This document shows, in pieces, positions 8,728 through 17,213 of a stretch of DNA of 64,000 nt. Source of the DNA: Micavibrio_C sp046294845 (GTDB lineage Bacteria > Pseudomonadota > Alphaproteobacteria > Micavibrionales > Micavibrionaceae); assembly GCA_046294845.1 (NCBI GenBank), contig JBKBNU010000001.1, positions 1,178,001 to 1,242,000 on the forward strand, given 5' to 3'. A model generated the notes under the pieces. The model worked only from the letters and a program-made list of their open reading frames with translations, made no database searches and was not told the origin of the DNA. Position 1 is the first letter of the stretch, and each line of letters starts with the position of its first letter. The position numbers were made by a program, and so were the translations under genes.

Positions 8728-8736
8728 TGATATAAT
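8728..8736 (+). promoter_or_regulatory. Extended -10 promoter candidate for fliE
   Basis: TGATATAAT is an exact TGnTATAAT extended -10 element in the flgC-fliE gap. No convincing -35 element lies at normal spacing, as is common for extended -10 promoters. The fliE ribosome site AAGGA (8746-8750) and ATG (8760) follow at a distance that would give a leader of about 17 bases. An internal promoter for fliE-fliQ-fliR-flhB is plausible but untested. Confidence 0.4.
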
Positions 8737-8759
8737 AGATAGATAAAGGATTCTTTGCG

Positions 8760-9071
8760 ATGCCCGTTAACGGAATTAACCCCGCCGCTGCCGCCGGTAT
8801 TTATGCCCAGACTGCCAAAGTCGGGCAGGGCGCAGGTGTGGCTGGTGCCGATGGCGGCGGTTTCGGGCAACTGGTCAAGCAAGCCACGATGGATGCTATT
8901 GAAACCGTGCGCGGTGGTGAAAAGGCTACAGCCGATGCGGTCATCGGTAAGGCTGATCTGACCGATGTGGTCGAAGCTATGACTCAGGCCGAATTGACCT
9001 TGCAAACTGTTTCCGCTGTCCGTGACCGTATGCTGAACGCCTATCAGGAAATCATGCGTATGCCGATCTGA
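8760..9071 (+). CDS. fliE: Flagellar hook-basal body protein FliE
   Basis: A 103-residue protein. The N-terminus is Gly/Ala-rich and variable; the C-terminal half has the FliE pattern ADLTDVVEAMTQAELTLQ followed by AVRDRMLNAYQEIMRMPI. FliE joins the export gate and MS ring to the rod and is the first rod protein secreted. AAGGA lies 9 bases before the ATG. Its position after flgBC and before fliQ is typical for alphaproteobacteria. Confidence 0.93.
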   Translation: MPVNGINPAAAAGIYAQTAKVGQGAGVAGADGGGFGQLVKQATMDAIETVRGGEKATADAVIGKADLTDVVEAMTQAELTLQTVSAVRDRMLNAYQEIMRMPI

Positions 9072-9160
9072 TGATCGTATTTACAGAACGTCTTAATAAC
9101 CTGATGATTGTTGCGGTTTAGCCGTTTCCCTGTGGAGGGATGATCTATATCATCGGTATT

Positions 9161-9427
9161 ATGAATCAGACAGAAATCATAGAAGTCGTCCGCGAAGCAA
9201 TATTGATCTCCATCCAGTTGGGAACTCCTGTGATGATGATCGGTCTTGTGGTTGGTCTGGCGATTGCCCTGTTGCAGGCGCTGACGCAAATTCAGGAAAT
9301 CACTTTGGTTTTCGTGCCCAAGATCGTGGCCATGATGCTGGCGATTTTTGTTCTGTTCCCCGGTTTTGTTGTGACCCTGATCGGTTTTACCCAAGCGCTG
9401 GCAGACCGCATGGTCGCCCTGAACTAG
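9161..9427 (+). CDS. fliQ: Flagellar type III export protein FliQ
   Basis: An 88-residue protein with two membrane helices and the FliQ pattern REAILISIQLGTPVMMIG and ALTQIQEITLVFVPKIVAM. FliQ is part of the FliPQR export gate. An earlier in-frame ATG at 9140 would add seven residues, but GGAGG (9134-9138) is only one base from it; starting at 9161 gives the usual FliQ length and N-terminus (MNQTEIIEV), though the ribosome site is then 22 bases away. The start is therefore uncertain; the identity is not. Confidence 0.92.
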   Translation: MNQTEIIEVVREAILISIQLGTPVMMIGLVVGLAIALLQALTQIQEITLVFVPKIVAMMLAIFVLFPGFVVTLIGFTQALADRMVALN

Positions 9428-9460
9428 AAATCCTGCCGGAAAGGGGATGATTTTCCGCTT

Positions 9461-10237
9461 ATGGAACAAACGCTCCAGACATTTATAACGCAAGGCGTGT
9501 TTGCTTTTATCCTGACATTTGTGCGTGTCGGGGCAGCGGCGACCATCATGCCCGGTATCGGGGATTCCATGGTGCCGCAGAATATACGTCTTTATATTGC
9601 GCTTGCCTTGTCACTGGTGCTGATGCCGATGGTGCTGCCCTATCTGCCCAACCCCGTACCCACGACAATGGTGCTGTTTATTCTGATTGCTGCCGAATTT
9701 ATTATCGGGGTGTTTATAGGCACGATCGCCCGTATCCTGATGACCGCGCTTGATACCGCCGGTATGATCATTTCGATGCAATCGGGTTTGGGTAACGCGC
9801 AGGTTTTTAATCCCGCGATGGCTGCGCAAGGTTCACTGATCGGGGCGCTTTTGTCGCTAACGGGCGTAACACTGCTTTTTGTAACTGACCTGCATCATCT
9901 TCTGTTTTATGGATTGCTCGGCAGTTACGAGGTTTTTCCCGTAGGGCAAATTCCCGATAGCGGCAGTATGGCAGAATTAATCAGCAAGGTGATCGCAAGC
10001 AGCTTTATGATTGGTGTACAGCTGTCCGCTCCCTTCATTGTATTGTCGATGATGCTTTATATTGGTATGGGCGTACTTTCGCGTCTGATGCCGCAAGTGC
10101 AGGTTTTCATGCTGTCCTTGCCTTTACAAATTACCTTGTCATTGCTGACATTGATGTTGATGTTCTCGGCGGGGATGCTGTTCTGGTTGACGAAATTTGA
10201 AGAGGGAATGATGTTCTTCTTCGGGGCAGGGGGATGA
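9461..10237 (+). CDS. fliR: Flagellar type III export protein FliR
   Basis: A 258-residue membrane protein with about six hydrophobic segments. FliR features include FILTFVRVGAAATIMPGIG, VPQNIRLYIALALSLVL, and the conserved GMIISMQSGLGNAQVFNPA. The C-terminal LSRLMPQVQVFMLSLPLQI matches the family end. FliR completes the FliPQR gate and contacts FlhB. It lies 33 bases after fliQ and three bases before the flhB ATG. Confidence 0.95.
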   Translation: MEQTLQTFITQGVFAFILTFVRVGAAATIMPGIGDSMVPQNIRLYIALALSLVLMPMVLPYLPNPVPTTMVLFILIAAEFIIGVFIGTIARILMTALDTAGMIISMQSGLGNAQVFNPAMAAQGSLIGALLSLTGVTLLFVTDLHHLLFYGLLGSYEVFPVGQIPDSGSMAELISKVIASSFMIGVQLSAPFIVLSMMLYIGMGVLSRLMPQVQVFMLSLPLQITLSLLTLMLMFSAGMLFWLTKFEEGMMFFFGAGG

Positions 10238-10240
10238 TCC

Positions 10241-11308
10241 ATGTCTGATGAAGACGATGACTCCCAAAAGACGGAAGACCCCACGCCCAAGCGCCTTGAA
10301 GAGGCGCGCAAGAAAGGTCAGGTCGCCCTTAGTCGTGAGATGAATACGTGGCTGATGCTGCTGATGGGGACAGTTCTGATCGGGACAATGTCGGCATCAT
10401 TCATGTCCGATCTTTCTTCCTATATGCGGGGCTTTATTGAGCATGCCCATGATTTGCCCGAAGTGCCGGGGGGCTTCCGCGATACGTTAGGGGCATCGTT
10501 CTGGAAGGTTCTGCAGCTTCTCGCGCTTCCTTTTTTGGCCCTGATGTTTATGGCCTTTGTCGGGCCGTTTGCACAGGTGGGGCCTTTATTCACAACGGAA
10601 GTTTTGAAACCTGATATCAGCAAAATTTCACCAATCAAGGGTTTTAAAAGGCTCTTTTCCCTGCGGTCGATGGTTGAATTCGTCAAAGGTATCTTGAAGC
10701 TGGGGATTGTAGGTTTTGTCGGCTATTTGATCTTGTCGCCTTTCTTTGGACGGCTGGAACATCTGGTGGGGTTGCCTATACCTATCATGATGGATGAAAT
10801 GCTGGCCCTGACCTTGCGCCTGATGGCGGGGGTTTTGATTGTTTTATTGGTGGTAGCGGTTCTGGATATTTTATATCAGCGCAGCGAGTTCATGAAGAAG
10901 ATGCGTATGAGCAAGCAAGAGCTGAAAGACGAATACAAGCAAAGCGAAGGTGACCCGCAGGTCAAGGGCAAATTGCGGCAGTTACGCGCCGAAAAGGCCC
11001 GCCAGCGCATGATGGCCAATGTGCCGAATGCCACCGTGGTCATCACCAACCCGACCCACTATGCCGTGGCCTTGCGCTATAACCCCGATGAAATGGAGGC
11101 GCCCGTATGCGTGGCCAAGGGGCAGGATAATATCGCCCTGAAGATCAGGGAGATTGCCAAAGAAAATAAAGTGACGATTTACGAAAATCCGCCTTTGGCA
11201 CGGACGCTTTACAGCGTTATTGAAATCGACGATATCGTGCCACCCGAGCATTACAAGGCTGTGGCCGAGGTTATCTCGTTCGTTTTCAGACAGCAGGGCA
11301 AGTTATAA
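10241..11308 (+). CDS. flhB: Flagellar export specificity switch protein FlhB
   Basis: A 355-residue protein. The N-terminus has the FlhB hallmark DDSQKTEDPTPKRLEEARKK, followed by four membrane helices (about residues 35-205) and a cytoplasmic domain with the autocleavage motif NPTH at 270-273 within TVVITNPTHYAVALRYN. FlhB switches the exporter from rod/hook to filament substrates. AGGGGG precedes the ATG. It ends the plus-strand flagellar set; the cckA-like kinase follows after 76 bases, an arrangement also seen in other alphaproteobacteria. Confidence 0.96.
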   Translation: MSDEDDDSQKTEDPTPKRLEEARKKGQVALSREMNTWLMLLMGTVLIGTMSASFMSDLSSYMRGFIEHAHDLPEVPGGFRDTLGASFWKVLQLLALPFLALMFMAFVGPFAQVGPLFTTEVLKPDISKISPIKGFKRLFSLRSMVEFVKGILKLGIVGFVGYLILSPFFGRLEHLVGLPIPIMMDEMLALTLRLMAGVLIVLLVVAVLDILYQRSEFMKKMRMSKQELKDEYKQSEGDPQVKGKLRQLRAEKARQRMMANVPNATVVITNPTHYAVALRYNPDEMEAPVCVAKGQDNIALKIREIAKENKVTIYENPPLARTLYSVIEIDDIVPPEHYKAVAEVISFVFRQQGKL

Positions 11309-11384
11309 ACAGGGCAGGTGATTAACGTGGATTATCACAATTAAGCCTTTCCCCTGACCAAGCCAATCCATTATCATCCCCCCT

Positions 11385-13892
11385 ATGAAAACGGACCATT
11401 CTGAATTCATAGCCAGACACCATAAACCTGCGGCTCCCGAAGGGGAGGCCGAGAAGGACAGCCCGTGGCGCATCGGTTTCGCGCTTGTGCTGGTACTGCT
11501 CTATATCGTGGTCTGTACAGTTGTGGCGATCTGGATGAATATCCAAAAAGAGGCTGTGATTGCCGCCGGTGTTGCCTTTGTTGTGGCGCTGGGCATTTCA
11601 TTCTTTATCCAAAAGACACTCCATATCAGAAGTGCACGCGAAAAAGAGCGCGAAATTTTGCACGAGGTTATGGAGGGTAGCCGCGGGGGCCGTCTGATTA
11701 CCGATGGCGCCGATAACACGGTTTATTCCAACCAGAAATTCAGACATCTCTGCGAAGGGCTGGGGGCGCCCACCTTGCAGACGCTGGCCAAGTTGTTTGC
11801 GGCCGATGATAAAACTATCGCCCATTTCAGAATGCTTGCCGATCAGGCCCAGCGGGGTCTGACTGACTCCATCGAACTTTGCAGTCACGTTGATGACCGC
11901 GATACATGGTACATGGTGACAGCCCAGCCTGTGGCAGGATGGGCCGGGTTTATCCATTGGCGCGTTGATGACATCACGGATCGCCGTGAAATTGATCGTG
12001 CCATCCGCGAAGAACGCGAGAAGCTGATCGATTTCACTGATAATGCTCCCGTGGGTTTCTTCTCGGTCAATGAAGCCGGACAATTTGTTTTCGTGAATGC
12101 GACATTGGCGCGCTGGTTGGGCGAGGACATCGAGAACCTGCTGAACGGGGCTTACCTCCATACTTTCTTTAATGAAGTGCCTGCCGATGCCAGACCCTAT
12201 GACATCGTTTCGAACGGTGGTGCGAAGCAGATGGCTGAAGTGTCGATGAAAGGTCCTGGTGGTAAAAGCTTCATGGCTTCGATCAATCAGGCCGTTGTTC
12301 ATGAAGGGCCGGGGATGGTCAGGACACGGGGTGTGGTTCACGATCTGACAGCAGAACGCGCCATGCGTCAGGCCTTGAAAGTATCGGAAGACCGCTTCCA
12401 CCGTTTCTTCGAAGAGGCACCGCTCGGGATTGCCATGCTGAACTCCGAGGGTGTTCTGAACGACTGCAATCCGTCTTTGGCGGCGATGCTTGCCTATAAG
12501 ATTGATGAGTTGGAAGGGCGGCATTTTGAAGCGCTGATCCATGAAGAATTCCGCGACAGCGTATTGTCAGCCCTGAACCGGATTGAAACCGGTGGCCAGA
12601 GCGCGCCGCTTGAAATTACATTGCTCGGGCATGACCGTAGCGTTGCGGTGCAGATGTTTGCCCGTAAACTGGTGGGTAGCGAAAGCATCGTGCTGCACTT
12701 TATCGACCTCACACAGCAAAAAGAGCTGGAAGCCCAGTTCGTCCAGTCACAAAAAATGCAGGCGATCGGTCAGTTGGCCGGTGGTGTTGCCCATGACTTC
12801 AATAACTTGCTGACGGCCATGATCGGCTTCTGCGATTTGCTGTTGCTGCGCCACAAGCCGGGTGATCCGTCATTCTCGGATATTATGCAAATCAAGCAGA
12901 ACGCCAACCGTGCGGCTAATCTGGTGCGCCAGCTTCTCGCCTTTTCGCGCCAGCAAACTTTGCGTCCGAAAGTGCAGGACATCACAGACATTCTGACCGA
13001 AATTTCACATCTGGTGCGCCGTTTGATTGGTGCCAATATAGAGTTGCAGGTCATCCACGGACAGGATCTGGGCTTGGTCAAGGTTGATGCCGGTCAGATG
13101 GAGCAGGTTCTGATTAACCTTGCTGTCAATGCGCGTGACGCAATGGAAGAGGGCGGCGACCTGACCATTCGTACCTTTGCATTTGAAAATGAAAAAGCTG
13201 TGGCCTGTGTCAGTGATGAAATGCCGCCGGGGCAATGGGTAGCGCTCGCGGTACAGGATACAGGTACAGGGATTCCGCCCGAGATTATTACCCGCATTCT
13301 AGAGCCTTTCTTTACAACCAAGGAAGTCGGGCAAGGTACAGGTCTGGGGCTGGCAACTGTTTACGGTATTGTACGCCAGACAGGCGGTTATCTTGATATC
13401 GACAGTGTTGTTGGTTCAGGCACGACCTTTACCATTTATCTGCCGCGTGTCCATGAAAGCGAACATAAAGCAGATGATGCCGAGAGCAGCCCAACAGTCG
13501 AAGATGACCCTTCACGCGATCTAACCGGTATGGCGCGCATTTTGCTGGTTGAAGATGAAGATGCGGTCAGAACTTTCTCGGCACGGGCGCTTGCCAATAA
13601 GGGTTATGAAGTGCTGGAGGCCGAAAGCGGTGAATCAGCCTTGCGTGTAATCGAGGAGAATAAAGATTATCCGGTTGATCTGGTTGTGACCGATGTGATC
13701 ATGCCGAATATGGATGGACCGACGCTGGCCAAGAACCTGCGCGCCGACAGACCTGATCTGAAAATCATTTTTATCTCCGGTTATACTGAAGAAAAACTGA
13801 AAGACCATATGGGAGAAAATATCTGGTTCCTGCCCAAGCCGTTTACGCTCAAGCAACTGGCAGCCAAGGTGAAAGAAGCGTTGGAAGGCTGA
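11385..13892 (+). CDS. cckA: Cell-cycle hybrid histidine kinase CckA
   Basis: An 835-residue hybrid sensor kinase. Two membrane helices (about 30-50 and 57-76) are followed by PAS-like regions (about 100-200, 212-325, 335-450), a HisKA domain with phospho-acceptor His470 in AGGVAHDFNNLL, an HATPase with GTGIPPEIITRI and GQGTGLGLATVYGIV, and a C-terminal receiver with phospho-acceptor Asp770 in DLVVTDVIMPNMDG. This domain order and the HDFNNLL box match CckA, which feeds phosphate through ChpT to CtrA and controls cell cycle and motility genes. No clear ribosome site precedes the ATG. A CtrA-type box at 40949 suggests the pathway is in use here. Confidence 0.9.
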   Translation: MKTDHSEFIARHHKPAAPEGEAEKDSPWRIGFALVLVLLYIVVCTVVAIWMNIQKEAVIAAGVAFVVALGISFFIQKTLHIRSAREKEREILHEVMEGSRGGRLITDGADNTVYSNQKFRHLCEGLGAPTLQTLAKLFAADDKTIAHFRMLADQAQRGLTDSIELCSHVDDRDTWYMVTAQPVAGWAGFIHWRVDDITDRREIDRAIREEREKLIDFTDNAPVGFFSVNEAGQFVFVNATLARWLGEDIENLLNGAYLHTFFNEVPADARPYDIVSNGGAKQMAEVSMKGPGGKSFMASINQAVVHEGPGMVRTRGVVHDLTAERAMRQALKVSEDRFHRFFEEAPLGIAMLNSEGVLNDCNPSLAAMLAYKIDELEGRHFEALIHEEFRDSVLSALNRIETGGQSAPLEITLLGHDRSVAVQMFARKLVGSESIVLHFIDLTQQKELEAQFVQSQKMQAIGQLAGGVAHDFNNLLTAMIGFCDLLLLRHKPGDPSFSDIMQIKQNANRAANLVRQLLAFSRQQTLRPKVQDITDILTEISHLVRRLIGANIELQVIHGQDLGLVKVDAGQMEQVLINLAVNARDAMEEGGDLTIRTFAFENEKAVACVSDEMPPGQWVALAVQDTGTGIPPEIITRILEPFFTTKEVGQGTGLGLATVYGIVRQTGGYLDIDSVVGSGTTFTIYLPRVHESEHKADDAESSPTVEDDPSRDLTGMARILLVEDEDAVRTFSARALANKGYEVLEAESGESALRVIEENKDYPVDLVVTDVIMPNMDGPTLAKNLRADRPDLKIIFISGYTEEKLKDHMGENIWFLPKPFTLKQLAAKVKEALEG

Positions 13893-13893
13893 G

Positions 13894-13919
13894 GCGGTTT
13901 CAACCGCACCTGATTTTTT
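13894..13919 (+). terminator. Weak intrinsic terminator after cckA
   Basis: GCGGTT (13894-13899) pairs with AACCGC (13902-13907), followed six bases later by a run of six T (13914-13919). The element overlaps the last codons of the convergent peptidase gene. The loop is very tight (two bases if all six pairs form), so efficiency may be low. Confidence 0.35.
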
Positions 13920-14499
13920 GCGGGTCCCATCCGGCAGGCCAAAAACGTTGACGGCCGCTATCAATATGAATGAAACCGTCTTGCGCGTAATAGCCTGTAC
14001 CGCCTGTGCCTGTGCACCATGCAATATCGCGCAGGGCTTTGGTGGAGACGCCGGGGATACGCATATCAATCGCATCACCTTCCATGTGACGGGATTTTTG
14101 GGCCTGCCCGCCGCCATTACTGCGCAAGGCTGAATTTGTTTCCGGTGCGCGGTATCCTGAAATAACCTCAAATGTAACGGTAATGTCTGGGTAGCGCTCT
14201 TTAACTTCTTCACCAATCGCATAAAGGCGATCGAGTGTTTGCGGGTTGATGTTCGTGCTTTCACCACGTCTGTGATCGCGCAGCAGGTGATTGATTTTCT
14301 CAAGAGCTTCGGGGACGTAGTGATCGTCTATCTTGTAGGTGACGGTCAGGGATTCTTCCGTATGCAGGTTGTGTAATGACAATGTCTGGGTGTCATCGAT
14401 ATCCTGCGCCATGGCAGGCAAACTCAGGGCGCTGGCCAGTACGACCGGAGCACTGGCTTTCATGAATATTGTACGAAGGTTTTTCCAGTTATCTGTCAT
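13900..14499 (-). CDS. YcbK-type (DUF882 / peptidase M15-like) exported protein
   Basis: A 199-residue protein with an N-terminal signal segment (MKASAPVVLASALSLPAMA). The mature part has the DUF882/M15 fold features: EALEKINHLLRDHRRGE, FEVISGYRAPETNSALR, the metal-site motif SRHMEGDAIDMR and the C-terminal GFIHIDSGRQRFW. In this family His and Asp of SxHxxGxAxD and the last His bind zinc. Members are thought to act on peptidoglycan peptides. The gene lies eight bases after the unknown gene 14508-15164, probably in one operon. Confidence 0.8.
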   Translation of the reverse strand: MTDNWKNLRTIFMKASAPVVLASALSLPAMAQDIDDTQTLSLHNLHTEESLTVTYKIDDHYVPEALEKINHLLRDHRRGESTNINPQTLDRLYAIGEEVKERYPDITVTFEVISGYRAPETNSALRSNGGGQAQKSRHMEGDAIDMRIPGVSTKALRDIAWCTGTGGTGYYAQDGFIHIDSGRQRFWPAGWDPQKIRCG

Positions 14500-14507
14500 G
14501 ATATTTA

Positions 14508-15164
14508 TCAGGGTGCAGGCAAAAATGGTTTATTGATTTGCTGGCTCAGGCGGTGTGCTTCCCGCTTCAGTGTTGTCAGACTGTAACGCCCATCGGCCAA
14601 CTCTTGCGACCATCTTTCTGATGGTGGTCTGGTAATTTCTACCCGATTTTCAAAGCCGGGGGCATAGGTGTTTCGTTGTGGCAAGGTAGGGGCAATAGAC
14701 TCTGCCAGTGTACGGGTCAAAGAATTGCAGTTTATTTTACGGGTGTCATACAAGGGTGCTTCTGTATTAAAGCGACTGGTCATATCCAATGCTGATAACC
14801 ATGATTGCTTCACAGTTTTTTCATCGCCGGAAACGATGTTGTGCGTGTGAAGGACGCTGCGATAATAACCATCATGTACCCGGGCAAGCAGGGCAAAGTC
14901 TGGCAGGCGGCCATTTAACAAAAGCGAACGTGTGGCAGCGCGTAAAAAATTCTTTGTTGAAATACGCTCCGCCTGTGAGCCGTTCATCAGGGCGGCACCA
15001 CCGTGGATTTCTTGTACGACTTTATCTTGCGGGTCCACCACTCTCAAGAAGGTGTGATAGACGGCACGACCAAACCCCAGATGATGCAAATAGGACCAGT
15101 GCGCAAGAGTTTCGCAAAGCTGGATATGCCAATCCTGTTCGGGATGCTGTGCTGCCTGTGTCAT
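14508..15164 (-). CDS. Unknown protein, possible papain-like (LRAT/PPPDE-type) fold
   Basis: A 218-residue protein without signal peptide or membrane segment. Residues about 35-60 read HTFLRVVDPQDKVVQEIHGG, and residues about 140-155 read DTRKINCNSLTRTLAESI. A His on an early beta strand followed much later by an NCN-S/T motif at the start of a helix is the order of the permuted papain-like (NlpC/P60-clan) families, in which these are the catalytic His and Cys. That link is inference from pattern only. It lies directly upstream of the YcbK-type wall peptidase, so a cell-wall or protein-processing role is possible. Confidence 0.5.
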   Translation of the reverse strand: MTQAAQHPEQDWHIQLCETLAHWSYLHHLGFGRAVYHTFLRVVDPQDKVVQEIHGGAALMNGSQAERISTKNFLRAATRSLLLNGRLPDFALLARVHDGYYRSVLHTHNIVSGDEKTVKQSWLSALDMTSRFNTEAPLYDTRKINCNSLTRTLAESIAPTLPQRNTYAPGFENRVEITRPPSERWSQELADGRYSLTTLKREAHRLSQQINKPFLPAP

Positions 15165-15256
15165 GCCGCTTTAAGCCTGAAAACCCTGTTAAACCTAACT
15201 TTTTTGGTTGTAAGACTATAGGGTTATTTTTTGTCATAATCAACAAAAACTGAAAT

Positions 15257-15271
15257 GTTCCTAAAAAGTTC
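15257..15271 (+). promoter_or_regulatory. SOS (LexA) box of recA
   Basis: GTTC (15257-15260), seven bases CTAAAAA, then GTTC (15268-15271): an exact GTTC-N7-GTTC direct repeat, the LexA operator known in alphaproteobacteria. It lies 117 bases upstream of the recA ATG. A second partial match, GAAC-N7-GTAC, lies at 15292-15306. Together they indicate LexA control of recA. Confidence 0.8.
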
Positions 15272-15388
15272 TATTTCAGGCTTTACAAAAAGAACAAAAA
15301 GAGTACATTTGGATGGTGATAACTCGAATCTATTCCCGCAGCGGCGTTGCCGGACTGTTGAAACTGTGACAATAAAGGAGAACAAATC

Positions 15389-16549
15389 ATGTCCGTAACA
15401 GCGTTGAAAACAGGTGATAATATGACCCAATCATCCGCCGAAAAGAACAAAGCCCTTGATGCCGCTCTGGCCCAGATTGAACGGGCTTTCGGTAAAGGTT
15501 CCATCATGAAGCTGACGGGTGAGAATATTCACGCTCATGTCGAGGCAATCTCTACGGGCTCTCTTGGTCTTGATATTGGCCTCGGCATTGGCGGTTTGCC
15601 ACGCGGACGCATTACAGAAATTTATGGCCCTGAATCATCCGGTAAAACAACTCTTGCTCTACAGGTGATTGCCGAAGCCCAAAAAATGGGCGGTACGTGT
15701 GCGATTGTTGATGCCGAGCACGCGCTTGATCCGGGCTACGCCAAGAAGCTTGGCGTGAATGTCGATGAACTGCTGATCTCCCAGCCGGATGCCGGTGAGC
15801 AGGCCCTTGAAATTGCGGATACGCTGGTGCGTTCAGGTGCGATTGATGTGCTGGTGATTGACTCGGTGGCGGCTCTTGTACCGCGTGCCGAACTGGAAGG
15901 CGAGATGGGTGATAGCCACGTAGGTTTGCAAGCCCGCTTGATGTCTCAAGCTCTGCGCAAAATTACGGGTTCCATTTCACGTTCGAACTGCGTGGTGATC
16001 TTCATTAACCAGATCCGTATGAAAATCGGTGTGATGTTCGGTTCACCCGAAACAACAACGGGTGGTAATGCGCTTAAATTCTACGCCTCTGTCCGTTTGG
16101 ATATCCGTCGCATCGGCTCGATCAAGGATGGCGAACTGGTGACAGGTAACCAGACACGTGTCAAAGTCGTGAAAAACAAAATGGCACCGCCGTTCCGTCA
16201 GGTTGAATTCGACATCATGTATGGTGAAGGTATTTCGAAAACGGGTGAATTGATCGATATCGGTGTTCAGACCAATCTGGTTGAAAAATCGGGTGCCTGG
16301 TTTGCCTATGATGGCCAGCGTATTGGTCAGGGCCGCGAGAATGCCAAGAAATTCATGCGTGATAATCCGGAAATTGCGGCTAAGCTGGAGAACCAGATCC
16401 GTCAACAAGCCGGTGTTGTTGCCGATGCGATGCTGACAGGTCCGGAAAGCGCAACCGAAGCAGCCGAAGCTCTGGAAGGGCCTTCTGCAGCAGAAATGGC
16501 CAATGACGATGATGCACCAAGCGGCCGCAAATCAAAGAAAGCCAGCTAA
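15389..16549 (+). CDS. recA: Recombinase RecA
   Basis: A 386-residue RecA. Walker A is GPESSGKTTLA; other signatures are MKLTGENIHAHVEAISTGSL-like N-terminal core entry, VIDSVAALVPRAELEGEMGD (Walker B region), and loop residues INQIRMKIGVMFGSPETTT (L2). The acidic C-terminal tail (about 350-386) is normal. RecA drives homologous recombination and LexA self-cleavage in the SOS response. The start at 15389 is supported by AAAGGAG 7-8 bases upstream, although a second Met 11 codons later is closer to the usual RecA N-terminus. An SOS box lies upstream and a strong terminator follows. Confidence 0.98.
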   Translation: MSVTALKTGDNMTQSSAEKNKALDAALAQIERAFGKGSIMKLTGENIHAHVEAISTGSLGLDIGLGIGGLPRGRITEIYGPESSGKTTLALQVIAEAQKMGGTCAIVDAEHALDPGYAKKLGVNVDELLISQPDAGEQALEIADTLVRSGAIDVLVIDSVAALVPRAELEGEMGDSHVGLQARLMSQALRKITGSISRSNCVVIFINQIRMKIGVMFGSPETTTGGNALKFYASVRLDIRRIGSIKDGELVTGNQTRVKVVKNKMAPPFRQVEFDIMYGEGISKTGELIDIGVQTNLVEKSGAWFAYDGQRIGQGRENAKKFMRDNPEIAAKLENQIRQQAGVVADAMLTGPESATEAAEALEGPSAAEMANDDDAPSGRKSKKAS

Positions 16550-16599
16550 TTATTTTGACTAAAGAATAAGCAGGTTTGTTTCCCACACACCCTGATTTT

Positions 16600-16628
16600 A
16601 AACCCCGACTTTGATGGTCGGGGTTTTT
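16600..16628 (+). terminator. Rho-independent terminator of recA
   Basis: AACCCCGAC (16601-16609) pairs with GTCGGGGTT (16617-16625) around a seven-base loop, and the right arm runs into TTTTT (16624-16628). It lies about 50 bases after the recA stop and before the convergent smpB end. Confidence 0.85.
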
Positions 16629-16668
16629 AATTTCTGCCTTAAATAAGAATGAAACAGAAACTGGATTT

Positions 16669-17172
16669 TTAAGCGTCGCGGCCACGATCACGCATGGCGC
16701 GTTGTTTATCGCGACCCCACTCACGGTCTTTGGTAGCGGCCCGTTTGTCATGAAGTTGCTTGCCTTTGGCAAGGGCCAGTTCGACCTTGGCGCGGCCGCG
16801 GCTGTCAAAGTAGAGTTTTGTTGGTACCAACGTAAAGCCATCACGTTTGACCGAGCCGATCAGTTTGTTGATTTCCTTCTTGTTCAACAGTAATTTGCGC
16901 GGACGTTTGGGGGCGTGCTGCAGGTGTTTTCCTGCCTGCATATATTCAGGGATGTGGCAGTTATATAGCCACATTTCACCCTTATCTTCGCCAGCGAAGG
17001 ATTCGTTCAGGGAGCATTGACCGAGGCGTAGCGATTTGACTTCTGTTCCTGTCAAAACGAGGCCGGCCTGAAAAATGTCATGTAAATGGTATTCGAACCG
17101 GGCCTTGCGGTTTTCCGCAACGGTCTGGTTGACTGATATTAACCCTGACTTTTTCTCTTTTTTCTGCGCCAT
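16669..17172 (-). CDS. smpB: SsrA-binding protein SmpB
   Basis: A 167-residue SmpB. Family blocks are present: RKARFEYHLHDIFQAGLVLTG-like core, GTEVKSLRLGQCSLNESF, KRPRKLLLNKKEINKL and the basic tail with KGKQLHDKRAATKDREW. SmpB carries tmRNA to stalled ribosomes. The tmRNA gene was not recognised in the window. It lies 41 bases downstream of dapA on the same strand. Confidence 0.96.
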   Translation of the reverse strand: MAQKKEKKSGLISVNQTVAENRKARFEYHLHDIFQAGLVLTGTEVKSLRLGQCSLNESFAGEDKGEMWLYNCHIPEYMQAGKHLQHAPKRPRKLLLNKKEINKLIGSVKRDGFTLVPTKLYFDSRGRAKVELALAKGKQLHDKRAATKDREWGRDKQRAMRDRGRDA

Positions 17173-17213
17173 GGGGCCTTTTTACCCTGAAGTGCGCAAA
17201 ATGCGAAGTACTT

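Noticed and set aside
11598..12542. A 314-residue minus-strand frame inside cckA
   Set aside because: cckA has an unbroken, domain-rich frame here; the antisense frame shows no motif.
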